DNA of 64,000 nt, taken from Gemmatimonadaceae bacterium. GTDB taxonomy: Bacteria; Gemmatimonadota; Gemmatimonadetes; Gemmatimonadales; Gemmatimonadaceae. Location of the stretch: the NCBI GenBank assembly GCA_013813715.1, contig JACCRF010000034.1, forward strand, positions 62,001-126,000, given 5' to 3'. The position numbers and the translations under genes were made by a program. The notes beneath the pieces are model-generated. The model saw only the letters and a list, made by a program, of their open reading frames with translations, had not been told where the DNA came from and did not search any database. Of the stretch, positions 18,657 to 28,000 are shown piece after piece (positions within the stretch are counted from its first letter, which is position 1; each line of letters begins with the position of its first letter).

Positions 18657-18678
18657 GAGAAATACGGGAATCCAGACA

Positions 18679-19272
18679 ATGTTCACAGCAAGAGACGTAC
18701 AGTCGCTTCGCCAGCGCACCGGCGCGGGCATGATGGAGTGCAAGCGAGCCCTCGAAGAAAGCGATGGCGACATGGACAAGGCTGCCGAGACCCTTCGGGT
18801 CAAGGGGATTGCGAAGGCTGACAAACGGTCGGGCAAGCAGACGAGTGAGGGCACCGTCACCAGCTACATTCACCCACCCGGCAGACTCGGCGTGCTTGTG
18901 GAGATCAACTGCGAGACCGACTTCGTGGCGCGCACCGATGACTTTAAACAGTTGGGGCGCGACATCGCGATGCACATCGCCAGCGCCGCGCCTGTCGCCG
19001 TTGACATGGACGGAGTACCGGTCGAGCGTATTGCGAGCGAACGCCGCATCGCCGAGGAGCAGGCCAAGGCGAGCGGTAAGCCCGACAACATCGTCCAGCG
19101 AATGGTCGAGGGTAAGGTCGACGCTTTCCTCAAGGACGTCAGTCTGATGAATCAGCCGTGGATACGCGAACCGAAGAAGACGATCGGCGACCTGGTGAAG
19201 GAAGCGTCGGCAAAGGTCGGCGAGAACATCCAGGTCCGCCGCTTTGTCCGCTTCCAGATGGGCGAGGAGTAA
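18679..19272 (+). CDS. tsf: Elongation factor Ts
   Basis: A 197-residue guanine nucleotide exchange factor for EF-Tu. The N-terminal UBA-like helices (FTARDVQSLRQRTGAGMMEC, KRALEESDGDMDKAAETLR) and the core signature LVEINCETDFVARTDDF are clear. It ends after EASAKVGENIQVRRFVRFQM. The length matches the short single-core EF-Ts type (as in Thermus) rather than the roughly 280-residue enterobacterial form with a duplicated core. It follows the terminator behind rpsB and is followed by pyrH after six bases. Confidence 0.96.
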   Translation: MFTARDVQSLRQRTGAGMMECKRALEESDGDMDKAAETLRVKGIAKADKRSGKQTSEGTVTSYIHPPGRLGVLVEINCETDFVARTDDFKQLGRDIAMHIASAAPVAVDMDGVPVERIASERRIAEEQAKASGKPDNIVQRMVEGKVDAFLKDVSLMNQPWIREPKKTIGDLVKEASAKVGENIQVRRFVRFQMGEE

Positions 19273-19278
19273 CTCTCC

Positions 19279-19989
19279 TTGCCCGCTACCTACACGCGGG
19301 TCTTGCTCAAAATCTCCGGCGAGGCGCTCGCCGGAGGCAAGGGCACCGGTTTCGATTTCGAGACGCTGGAGCGGATTGCCGGCGAGATCAAACAGGTCGT
19401 CGCGATGGGCACGGCGGTGGGTCTCGTGATCGGCGGCGGGAACATCGTTCGTGGAGCCCAGTTCTCGAGGATGGGGATGGACCGCGTCGGCAGCGACTAC
19501 ATGGGAATGCTCGGCACCGTGATCAATGCGTTGGCGGTTCAGGACGTACTCGAGCGGGCCGGAATCGAGACGCGCGTGATGACCGCGATCAACATGGAAC
19601 AGATTGCCGAGCCGTTCATCCGGCGCCGGGCGCTCCGCCATTTTGACAAGGGGCGCGTAGTGATCTTCGCCGGCGGAACGGGGAATCCGTACTTTTCGAC
19701 GGATACTGCAGCCGCGCTCCGCGCGATTCAGACGAAGTCGCAGGTAGTCATCAAGGCGACCAGCGTGGACGGCGTGTACTCGGCCGATCCGAAAAAGGAT
19801 CCCGAGGCAACACTTTTCGGCGAAATCAGCTATCGCGATGTGCTCCTGAAGGAGCTGGGCGTCATGGACCAGGCCGCGATCGCGCTTCTTCGAGAGAATA
19901 CTCTTCCTGTCATCGTTCTGAACATCAACACTCCTGGAGCCATTGCGCGTGCCGTCAGCGGCGAACGCATCGGGACACTCGTTCAATGA
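19279..19989 (+). CDS. pyrH: UMP kinase
   Basis: A 236-residue amino acid kinase family enzyme that phosphorylates UMP to UDP. The TTG start at 19279 gives PATYTRVLLKISGEALAGG, with the Gly-rich nucleotide motifs VIGGGNIVRGAQFSRMGMDR and the downstream DYMGMLGTVINALAVQDVLE. FAGGTGNPYFSTDTAAALRA and KATSVDGVYSADPKKDPEA complete the family pattern. Its end overlaps frr (ATGA), the common tsf-pyrH-frr order. Confidence 0.96.
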   Translation: MPATYTRVLLKISGEALAGGKGTGFDFETLERIAGEIKQVVAMGTAVGLVIGGGNIVRGAQFSRMGMDRVGSDYMGMLGTVINALAVQDVLERAGIETRVMTAINMEQIAEPFIRRRALRHFDKGRVVIFAGGTGNPYFSTDTAAALRAIQTKSQVVIKATSVDGVYSADPKKDPEATLFGEISYRDVLLKELGVMDQAAIALLRENTLPVIVLNINTPGAIARAVSGERIGTLVQ

Positions 19990-20540
19990 GCACGATTCCG
20001 CAGATCATGAAGGACTCACGCGCGTCGATGGATCGGTCGCTCGACGGCTCGAAGCGCGAGTTGTCGTCAATCCGCACGGGCAAGGCGACGACCAGTCTCC
20101 TCGACACGGTACGCGTCGAGGTCTACGGCCAATCCATGCCGCTCAACCAGGTGGCCAGCGTCTCTGCACCGGAGCCGCGGCTGCTGACCGTGACGCCCTG
20201 GGACAAGGGCCAGGTTCAGGCGATAGAGAGGGCGCTGCGCGAATCCGATCTCGGGCTCAATCCCGCGACCCAGGGTGGCATGATTCGCGTGCCGCTGCCT
20301 GCGCTCAACGAAGAGCGCCGGAAAGAGCTTGTGAAGGTCGTCCACAAGCTCGCAGAGGAGGCGCGCATCGGCATCCGGCACGCGCGGAGCGAGGCCCGTG
20401 ACAAGTTGAAGAAGCTCGACCATACCAGCGAGGACGACGTGAAGCACGCGGAGAAGGATCTTCAGAAACTGCACGACGACTTCATCGCGAAAATCGACGA
20501 TCTGCTGAAAGGGAAGGAAGCAGAGATAATGGAAGTCTGA
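19986..20540 (+). CDS. frr: Ribosome recycling factor
   Basis: A 184-residue factor that splits post-termination ribosomes together with EF-G. Conserved blocks are SRASMDRSLDGSKRELSSIR, TGKATTSLLDTVRVEVYG, PLNQVASVSAPEPRLLTVTP, and KVVHKLAEEARIGIRHARSE in the long helical domain. It is full length and overlaps pyrH by four bases. The cdsA gene begins five bases after its stop. Confidence 0.96.
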   Translation: MSTIPQIMKDSRASMDRSLDGSKRELSSIRTGKATTSLLDTVRVEVYGQSMPLNQVASVSAPEPRLLTVTPWDKGQVQAIERALRESDLGLNPATQGGMIRVPLPALNEERRKELVKVVHKLAEEARIGIRHARSEARDKLKKLDHTSEDDVKHAEKDLQKLHDDFIAKIDDLLKGKEAEIMEV

Positions 20541-20544
20541 GCTC

Positions 20545-21399
20545 TTGTCCGAGCTCACTCGGCGCATCCTGTTTGCGCTGGCAGGGGCGCCGCTCACGGT
20601 GGCGCTCATCTACATCGGCGGCTGGATATTCGCGGCCGCTCTTGCAGCCGTCGCGGCGATAGGAGCCTGGGAACTCTTCCGGATGGCTCGCGAGGGAGGA
20701 TCGGAGCCACTCGAAGTCGCCGGCGTGACGCTTGCCGCGGCGATCCCGCTGTTCGTGCACGCCGCCTGGCTCGGTGTCTACCGCGTGACGCTGACCGTTG
20801 CCGTGCTCATTTTCCTTGCACTGCTCGCGGGCGTCATCTGGGTTCGCGGCGTGCAGCGGCGACCGCTCGTCGCAGTTTCGGTGACCGTCGCCGGGATCAT
20901 CTATGCGGCGCTCGTGAGCTACATGTATCCAATCAGGTACCATGATTACGCGGTCGGGGCACTGGCCGGAACGGTGCTGGTGATGATGCCGGTCACGCTC
21001 ACATGGGGCACCGACATCGGGGCATATGCGGTTGGCCGGATGTTCGGCAAGCGCAAGCTGATTCCATCGGTGAGTCCGTCGAAGACCGTCGCGGGCGCGG
21101 TTGGCGGAGTTATCGTCGCGGTTCTCGTCTGTTGGGGTTACACGCAGCTGCTTCTCGAACCGCTGGCGCAACTCGCGCTCGAGCCCGCAGCCGTGCTGCT
21201 GTTCGCAGTTGCCGTGAGTGTAGCCGGCCAGGTAGGCGATCTTGCGGAGTCGCTCATCAAGCGCGATGCCGGCGTGAAGGACTCTTCTCGCCTGCTTCCC
21301 GGTCACGGTGGGATACTGGACCGGTTCGACAGTCTGCTGTTCGCCCTTCCCGTTGCCTACCTGCTGTTGACCCTTCTGCTCCGGCCGGCGCGGGCATGA
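20545..21399 (+). CDS. cdsA: Phosphatidate cytidylyltransferase (CDP-diglyceride synthase)
   Basis: A 284-residue inner membrane enzyme that makes CDP-diacylglycerol from phosphatidate and CTP. It begins at TTG and has about eight hydrophobic segments. The family signature is near the C-terminus: KDSSRLLPGHGGILDRFDSL. The segment WGTDIGAYAVGRMFGKRKLI followed by SPSKTVAGAVGG is also typical. The uppS gene usually found just upstream is absent; frr abuts it directly. The end overlaps dxr (ATGA). Confidence 0.93.
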   Translation: MSELTRRILFALAGAPLTVALIYIGGWIFAAALAAVAAIGAWELFRMAREGGSEPLEVAGVTLAAAIPLFVHAAWLGVYRVTLTVAVLIFLALLAGVIWVRGVQRRPLVAVSVTVAGIIYAALVSYMYPIRYHDYAVGALAGTVLVMMPVTLTWGTDIGAYAVGRMFGKRKLIPSVSPSKTVAGAVGGVIVAVLVCWGYTQLLLEPLAQLALEPAAVLLFAVAVSVAGQVGDLAESLIKRDAGVKDSSRLLPGHGGILDRFDSLLFALPVAYLLLTLLLRPARA

Positions 21400-22523
21400 C
21401 GCGGCAGGGGGTAGCCGTGCTCGGCTCGACGGGCTCAATCGGGACGACGGCACTTCGTGTCATCTCCCGCCAGCGGCACCGGTTTCGCGTCGCCGCGCTT
21501 ACGGCCAACAGCAACGCCGCGCTGCTGCGCCAGCAGGAGACCGAATTCGCGCCCGCCTATGTCGGCATCGTGAACAGCGATGAACAGCGTCCAGGGGGTT
21601 GGCACAGCGGTGCGGAATGCCTGATCGAGGCTGCAACCAGGGACGACGCGGATATCGTACTAAATGCGATTGTCGGCGCGGCCGGACTCGATGCGACTCT
21701 CGCCGCCGTCCGTGCCGGAAAACGTGTCGCACTCGCCAACAAGGAGACGCTGGTAGTGGCCGGAGCGCTGGTCGAGCGAGCGTGCCGAGAGGGTGGGGGC
21801 GAGATAGTTCCGGTGGACAGCGAGCACAGCGCGATACTCCAGTGCATCGGAACCCGCCCGCGGTCGGACGTGCGGCGTATCATCCTCACTGCTTCCGGCG
21901 GTCCATTCCGCGAATGGAGCGAACAGCGGCTTGCCGACGCGACAGTTGCCGACGCCCTGCGGCACCCTACGTGGACAATGGGACGCAAGATCACGATCGA
22001 CTCGGCGACGCTCGCCAACAAGGCTCTCGAGGTCATCGAGGCGCACTTTCTTTTCGGCCTGCCGTACGACCGGATCGAAGTCGTGGTTCATCCTCAGAGC
22101 ATCATCCACTCGTTCGTCGAGTTCGTCGACGGCAGCGTAGTGGCGCAGATGGGATTGCCGAACATGGAGCTCCCAGTGTTGTATGCCCTGACCCACCCGG
22201 ATCGCGCGCCCGACGACGGAGTCGAGCCGTTCGACCCGGTGAAGGCCTCACCGATGACTTTCGAGCCTGTAGGTTACGCGCGGTTTCCCGCGCTGCGGCT
22301 CGGCATCGATGCTGGAAAGCGGGGCGGCGCAGCCCCTGCGGTGTACAATGCGGCGAACGAGCAGGCGGTCGCGCTGTTTCTCGGCGGATTGATCAGGTTC
22401 GGCGATATCCCAAGGGCTATTGCGTCATCGCTGGATAAGCTTGGCGACATGGCCGGTGAAACGCGCGAAGAGCTGCTCGCCGCCGACAGTTGCGCGCGCC
22501 GCCTCGTAATGGAGTTGTTCTGA
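21396..22523 (+). CDS. dxr: 1-deoxy-D-xylulose 5-phosphate reductoisomerase
   Basis: A 375-residue enzyme of the MEP isoprenoid pathway, converting DXP to MEP with NADPH. The start at 21396 overlaps the cdsA stop and gives the NADPH-binding N-terminus VAVLGSTGSIGTTALRVI. Other motifs are ALANKETLVVAGALV, the metal-site segment PVDSEHSAILQCIG, LTASGGPFREW, HPTWTMGRKITIDSATLANK and GLPYDRIEVVVHPQSIIHS. Longer readings from further upstream overlap cdsA and are not needed. It overlaps the rseP start by one base. Confidence 0.95.
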   Translation: MTRQGVAVLGSTGSIGTTALRVISRQRHRFRVAALTANSNAALLRQQETEFAPAYVGIVNSDEQRPGGWHSGAECLIEAATRDDADIVLNAIVGAAGLDATLAAVRAGKRVALANKETLVVAGALVERACREGGGEIVPVDSEHSAILQCIGTRPRSDVRRIILTASGGPFREWSEQRLADATVADALRHPTWTMGRKITIDSATLANKALEVIEAHFLFGLPYDRIEVVVHPQSIIHSFVEFVDGSVVAQMGLPNMELPVLYALTHPDRAPDDGVEPFDPVKASPMTFEPVGYARFPALRLGIDAGKRGGAAPAVYNAANEQAVALFLGGLIRFGDIPRAIASSLDKLGDMAGETREELLAADSCARRLVMELF

Positions 22524-23692
22524 TGCTGGCATACATCGCACCGATCATCGTGTTCGGCCTCGTAGTCTTCGTTCACGAGCTGGGACATTTTTTGGCGGCC
22601 AAGCTCGTCGGGGTCTACACGCCGCGGTTCTCGATCGGCTTCGGCAAGTCGCTGTTCCGGAAGAGGTGGGGCGAGACGGAGTACATCATCGCACTCCTTC
22701 CGATCGGTGGCTATGTGCGCATGGCGTCGAAGGACGACGAGGCAACGGCATTTCTCGAAGGAGGAGCCGAGAATGCTGTGACCGAGGTTGCGACGAAGGG
22801 AGAGCCGATGGATCCAGAGGCGATGATGCCCTTCGGTCCCAAGCCGATTCCCGCGCACAGATGGTTCGAGTCGAAGCCGCTTTGGGCTCGGCTCATGATC
22901 CTCCTCGCCGGCGTGACGATGAATATCGCGCTGGCCTTCGTCGTGACGACGGGAATGTTCGTCCACTACGGAAGCCCATACCTGTCCACGAAGGCCGACT
23001 CGCTCCTTGCCGGGCGCGTCGGCGCGCGGGCGGGACTTCAATCCGGAGACAGCATCGTCGCCATCGACGGAGCGCCGATCGCGGATTGGGAGTCTCTCGT
23101 CGACCGGATTAGCGCCGCGCCCGAGGTTCGGCTGACGTTTGACGTACTGCGCGATGGGCAGCGGCGGCGGATCGAGGTGACTCCGGCCGCCGACACGGCG
23201 TTCAGTCCGGCGACCGGCAGGGTCGAACGGGTCGGACGAATCGGAATCGTACCGAGCCAGGGATCGAAGGACGTGCCGTTCGCAGAGGCAGTGACAGCCG
23301 GATGGACGACAACGTGGCGAATGGCCTGGTCGGTCATGGATGCCCTGAAGGGACTGGCAACGAGGCGGGTTTCGGCGAGCGAGCTCGGAGGGCCGATCAT
23401 GATCGCGCAGGCCTCGGTGCAAGCGGCTCGCGGTGGCGCCGAGCAGTTGCTGTTTCTGATCGCCCTCATCAGCGCGAATCTCGCGGTGATGAACCTCTTG
23501 CCGATTCCGATACTCGACGGAGGGCAGATCGTGATAAGCCTTCTCGAAGGAATCAAGGGAAGCGCGTTCAGTATCAAGACCCGCGAGCACATCCTCCGCG
23601 CCGGCCTCGCGACGGTTCTGCTGCTTTTCGCACTCGTCACCTACAACGATCTGAAGCGGCTCATCGTCAGCGTAGTGCAGCGATTCGGGTAA
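22523..23692 (+). CDS. rseP: Site-2 intramembrane zinc metalloprotease RseP
   Basis: A 389-residue membrane protease. The ATG at 22523 overlaps the dxr stop and gives a first helix holding the zinc motif VVFVHELGHFLAAKLVGV (HExxH). One PDZ domain is readable in the middle (GRVGARAGLQSGDSIVAIDG), where E. coli RseP has two. The second zinc and active-site motif NLLPIPILDGGQIV lies near the C-terminus, followed by a final helix. It cleaves anti-sigma factors and leftover signal peptides. It ends the rplM-to-rseP run of genes. Confidence 0.93.
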   Translation: MLAYIAPIIVFGLVVFVHELGHFLAAKLVGVYTPRFSIGFGKSLFRKRWGETEYIIALLPIGGYVRMASKDDEATAFLEGGAENAVTEVATKGEPMDPEAMMPFGPKPIPAHRWFESKPLWARLMILLAGVTMNIALAFVVTTGMFVHYGSPYLSTKADSLLAGRVGARAGLQSGDSIVAIDGAPIADWESLVDRISAAPEVRLTFDVLRDGQRRRIEVTPAADTAFSPATGRVERVGRIGIVPSQGSKDVPFAEAVTAGWTTTWRMAWSVMDALKGLATRRVSASELGGPIMIAQASVQAARGGAEQLLFLIALISANLAVMNLLPIPILDGGQIVISLLEGIKGSAFSIKTREHILRAGLATVLLLFALVTYNDLKRLIVSVVQRFG

Positions 23693-23699
23693 GGCAGCT

Positions 23700-23748
23700 G
23701 GCGGGTAGTGCGGCGAACCGGCACTTACCCCGTTAGCGCTTACCCGCC
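23700..23748. repeat. Inverted repeat after rseP, possible weak terminator
   Basis: GGCGGGTA (23700-23707) and TACCCGCC (23741-23748) are perfect inverted copies with a 33-base loop between rseP and yggS. There is no T-run, so termination is uncertain. Confidence 0.3.
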
Positions 23749-23754
23749 TTAGCG

Positions 23755-23783
23755 TTGAATCACCTCGTGCGCTCACATAGGTT
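23755..23783 (+). promoter_or_regulatory. Promoter of the yggS-divIVA-ileS operon, probably leaderless
   Basis: TTGAAT (23755-23760) and TAGGTT (23778-23783) have a 17-base spacer. Only nine bases separate the -10 box from the yggS ATG at 23793, so the message would begin within about two or three bases of the start codon. No Shine-Dalgarno sequence is present, consistent with leaderless initiation. Confidence 0.5.
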
Positions 23784-23792
23784 TCACAGCTT

Positions 23793-24476
23793 ATGCCTTT
23801 TCCGGAACTCGGCGAGCGCGTGGCCGCGGTCAAGGCGCGCATCGCCGAAGCGGCGAAGCGCGGAGGCCACATCCGGGAGGTGACGATTGTGGCCGTGACG
23901 AAGACTCACGGCCACGAAGCGGCGGAGGCCGCGTGGTCGGCCGGCATTCCTGACGTCGGCGAGAACAAGGTGCAGGAAGCGCTGGGCAAGATGGTCGTGG
24001 CGGGCGTGCCTGTTCGATGGCATCTCATCGGACATCTTCAGCGTAACAAGGTCAGGTCGCTCGACAGATTCTTTCTTTTCCACGCGCTGGACAGCAGCCG
24101 GCTCGCCGACGCGATCGGCCGAGTGGGCATCGACCGGGGGGCGCCCATCGAGGTGCTCCTGCAGGTGAACGCAGCGGGAGAAGAGACGAAGGGCGGATTG
24201 GATCCCGCGAACGTCGCGGCGGAGGCGGAGCGCCTCGCGGGGATGGCGGGGATCGTGGTTCGCGGCGCGATGACGATGGCGCGGCTGGGGGCGGATGAAC
24301 GGGAGCTTCGCGAGACGTTCGCGGCGGCCCGGGAAGCGCGGCGGGTTCTCGCCGACGCCGGACATCCCGCAACCGAGCTATCGATGGGGATGTCGAACGA
24401 CTACGAGATTGCGGTCGAAGAAGGGGCGACGATGGTTCGCCTCGGGTCAATTCTGTTTGGAGCTCGTGAGCCATGA
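23793..24476 (+). CDS. yggS: YggS/PLPBP family pyridoxal phosphate-binding protein
   Basis: A 227-residue PLP homeostasis protein with an alanine racemase-like barrel. The PLP lysine is K37 in IVAVTKTHGHEAAEAAW. Other motifs are VGENKVQEALGKM, RWHLIGHLQRNKVR and the C-terminal LSMGMSNDYEIAVEEGATMV, then RLGSILFGAREP. Members keep free PLP under control and are often beside cell division genes, as here with the overlapping DivIVA gene (ATGA). Confidence 0.93.
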   Translation: MPFPELGERVAAVKARIAEAAKRGGHIREVTIVAVTKTHGHEAAEAAWSAGIPDVGENKVQEALGKMVVAGVPVRWHLIGHLQRNKVRSLDRFFLFHALDSSRLADAIGRVGIDRGAPIEVLLQVNAAGEETKGGLDPANVAAEAERLAGMAGIVVRGAMTMARLGADERELRETFAAAREARRVLADAGHPATELSMGMSNDYEIAVEEGATMVRLGSILFGAREP

Positions 24477-24994
24477 TTGACGAAAGCTTTCATCTGACGT
24501 CTCTTGACGTGCGCCGGTTCGATTTCGGGCGGGCGCTGCGCGGCTACAATCCGGCGAAGGTGGAGCAGTTCCGCGATCAGATCGCCGAGGAGCTCGAGCG
24601 GCTCGCCCGCATCAACCAGGACCTCGACAGCAAGGCACGCAGTTTTCACGAGCAGCTGCGCGCATTCCGTGAGCGTGACAAGGCGCTCAACGATGCGCTG
24701 GTGTCTGCGCAGCAACTGCGGGGCGAGCTGCGCGAACAGGCGGATCGCGAGGCGGAGCTCGTGCTGCGTGAGGCACGCGCCGAAGGTGAGCGGCTCGTTG
24801 AATCCGCCCGTGCCGACGTCAGGCGGATGGAGCAGGAGCTCGACGCCCTAGACCGCTCGCGCCGCACCTACCTCGCCCAGATGAGATCCTTGCTCGCGCG
24901 ACAGCTTTCCGAGGTCGAGGCGTCGGAGCATGGCCCCTCATCCTCGAAACCACCGGAGCGCCCTTCCGGCGGCGCGGAAGCTGGCGGAAGCTGA
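24473..24994 (+). CDS. DivIVA-domain protein
   Basis: A 173-residue protein overlapping yggS by four bases. The N-terminal DivIVA module is clear: LTSLDVRRFDFGRALRGYNP, then AKVEQFRDQIAEELERLARI, which runs into a long coiled coil (about residues 30-150, many Arg/Glu heptads). The C-terminal 20 residues are Ser/Pro/Gly-rich. DivIVA proteins sense negative membrane curvature at septa and poles and recruit partners. The link to division is supported by yggS next door and lspA and ileS downstream, an order known from Gram-positive ylm clusters. The exact role is unknown. Confidence 0.85.
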   Translation: MIDESFHLTSLDVRRFDFGRALRGYNPAKVEQFRDQIAEELERLARINQDLDSKARSFHEQLRAFRERDKALNDALVSAQQLRGELREQADREAELVLREARAEGERLVESARADVRRMEQELDALDRSRRTYLAQMRSLLARQLSEVEASEHGPSSSKPPERPSGGAEAGGS

Positions 24995-25009
24995 CCGGGA
25001 CCACAAGCG

Positions 25010-28000
25010 ATGACCGCAGTGACTACGCCGGAGCGATATCGGCCGCTGCCGACCGACCGGCCGGCCGAAGATATAGAGCTTGAAGTCCTCGAGCGCTGGC
25101 ACCGCGACGACCTGTTCGCGCGAACGCTCGAGGCGGCGAAGGACTCGCCGACATTCGTGTTCTTCGAAGGGCCGCCGACCGCTAACGGACGTCCCGGAAT
25201 CCATCACGTCTTCTCGCGCACGATCAAGGATCTCTTTTGCCGCCACCGCGCGATGCGCGGCTACCACGTACCTCGAAAGGCCGGTTGGGACACGCACGGA
25301 CTGCCGGTGGAGATCGAAGTCGAAAAACAGCTCGGTATCAGCGGCAAGCAGCAGATCGAAGAGATCGGCGTCGAGAAATTCAACCAGCTCTGCCGCGAGA
25401 GTGTGTGGAAGTACCGCGCCGACTGGGAGCGGCTGAGCGAGCGGATCGCATTCTGGCTCGATTACAGCGACCCGTACGTTACATACAGCAACAACTACGT
25501 CGAGAGCGTCTGGTGGGCGCTCAAGACGCTGTACGACCGCGACCGTCTGTATCGCGGCCACAAGATCCTTCCGTACTGTGCGCGGTGTGGCACCGCGCTC
25601 TCGAGCCATGAGGTGGCGCAGGGCTACCAGGACGTGAAGGACCCGAGCATCTACATCGCGCTCGATCTCGGCGAACCGGAAGGCGCCCCTTACTCAGCGC
25701 CTCGCCGCCGCATTCTAGTCTGGACGACGACGCCGTGGACTCTCGTGTCGAACGTCGCGCTGGCCGTAAACCCAGCGATAGAGTACGTCGAGCTGACGAA
25801 ACGCAGCGGCGACGGCTCGGAGACGATCATCGTCGCGGCTGCGCGCGCCCCGGCTGTGCTCGGAGGCGACTACGACGACCGCTGGGAGCTCGTCCGGCGC
25901 ATCATGGGATCCGCGCTGGCGGGCATGTCATATCGCCGTCCCCTGGACTGGGTGCCGTTCGACAACGGCGTCCACGAGGTGATCGTCGCCGAAAGCTTCG
26001 TTTCCGCCGAGGATGGCACGGGTGTTGTGCACATGGCGCCGGCATTCGGCGCCGACGACTACGCCGCCGCCCAGCGTCACGGACTCGCCTTTCTCCAGCC
26101 AGTCGACCAGCGCGGGGAATTTCCGGCCGGAATGCCGCTAGTCGCTGGAATGTTCGTGAAGCAGGCCGACCCGATCATAGTCGATGAGCTCAAGCGCCGC
26201 GGAGTTCTCTGGAAATCGGGCGTCCTCGAACACTCGTACCCGCATTGTTGGCGCTGCTGGACGCCGCTCATCTACTACGCCCGTACGTCGTGGTTCGTGA
26301 GGACGACGAGCTATCGCGATGCCATGCTCGCGCGTAATGCCCGTATCGACTGGCATCCTGAGGAGATTGGAGCGGGGCGATTCGGCGAGTGGCTGACCAA
26401 CAACATCGACTGGGCGGTTTCGCGGGAGCGCTACTGGGGCACGCCGCTGCCGCTCTGGATCTGCGATCGGGATGACAAACACGTCGACGCGGTCGGGAGC
26501 TTCGACGAGCTGACGGCGAAGTCGGGTGTCGAGACCGGCGACGGGTTCGACCCCCACAAGCCGTACATCGACGCCCACGCCTGGCCATGCTCGAAGTGCG
26601 AAGGAACGATGCGGCGCGTCCCGGAGGTCATCGACGCCTGGTTCGATTCCGGATCGATGCCATTCGCGCAATGGCATTTTCCCTTCGAGAACGCCGACAA
26701 ACTGGAGCGCCAGTATCCCGCTGACTTCATCGCTGAAGGAGTCGATCAGACCCGCGGGTGGTTTTACTCACTGCTTGCGATCGCAACGGGCCTCGACAGC
26801 TCGCTGCCGCGCAACGCGCTCTCTCATGAAGCCGCGGCCACCGAGGCCGTCGACACGGCTCCGTACCGGTCGGTCGTCGTCAACGACCTGATACTCGACG
26901 CCGACGGCGCCAAGATGTCGAAGAGCCGGGGCAACGTCGTCGATCCGTGGGACGTGCTCCCGAAGTACGGCGCCGATGCGCTGCGGCTGTTTCTCATCTC
27001 GTCGAGCCAGGTGTGGGTGCCGCGCCGTTTCGACGAGACTGCCCTTCGCGATACAGCGGGACGGTTCCTGTTGACGTTCAAGAACGTGTACAGCGGAATT
27101 TTCGCGGTCTACGCGAACTTCGGATGGGAGCCGACACACCTCGATCCGGCGCCTCCGCTGCGTCCGGCGCTCGACCGATGGGTTCTATCCAGACTCGCGG
27201 CTGTCGAGCGCGCAGCGAATGCGATGCTGGAGGGGTACGACGCGACGGGCGCCGCGCGGCTGGTCACCAGTTTCTTCGTCGACGACGTATCCAACTGGCA
27301 TGTTCGCCTCAGCCGGCCTCGATTCTACGATGTCGACGGCGAGGACAACCGCGCGGCTTTCGCGACCCTTCGGGAAATTCTTGTCGTTACGTGCCGGCTG
27401 CTCGCACCCTTCGCCCCGTTTCTGAGCGATTGGGTACACAACGAGATAACCGGTGAGTCCGTTCACCTCGCTCCGTACGTGAGGGCTGAGCCCGGCGAGA
27501 GCGAACCCGCGCTCGAGAGCGCCATGGAGCATGTGCGCACGCTTGCGACACTCGGCAGGGCGGCTCGCGAGGAGGCCGGCGTTCGTGTCCGTCAGCCACT
27601 TGGCCGCATGGTCTGCGTCGTGCCGAACCCGACGCCCGGACAGCCGGTCGTGACTGACGAGCTGGAAACGCTTATTCCGCTTCTTGCAGGTGAGTTGAAT
27701 GTGAAACAGGTTAGCTTCCTTTCGTCGGCTGATGCGCTCGTGACGCTGGAGGCGAAGGCCAACTTCAGATCGCTCGGCAAGAAGTTCGGCAAGGACACGC
27801 CGCTCGCGGCGCAGGCGGTGGCGGCGCTCGGCAGCGAGGCGCTTATTGCGTTCGAGCACGGCGAGCCGCTGGCGATTGCCGTTGGCAACGAGTCCCGTGA
27901 GCTCGACACTGATGATCTGACGATTATCCGCCGGGCGTCGGGAAGCATGATCGTAAAGGAGGCTGGGGGGTATTTTGCTGCCATAGATCCGGAAGTCACC

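Noticed and set aside
18619-19986. 455-codon open frame on the minus strand
   Set aside because: Opposite tsf and pyrH; no family features.
22274-23872. 532-codon open frame on the minus strand
   Set aside because: It lies opposite dxr, rseP and the yggS promoter, all clearly real; composition is Arg/His-rich with no motif.
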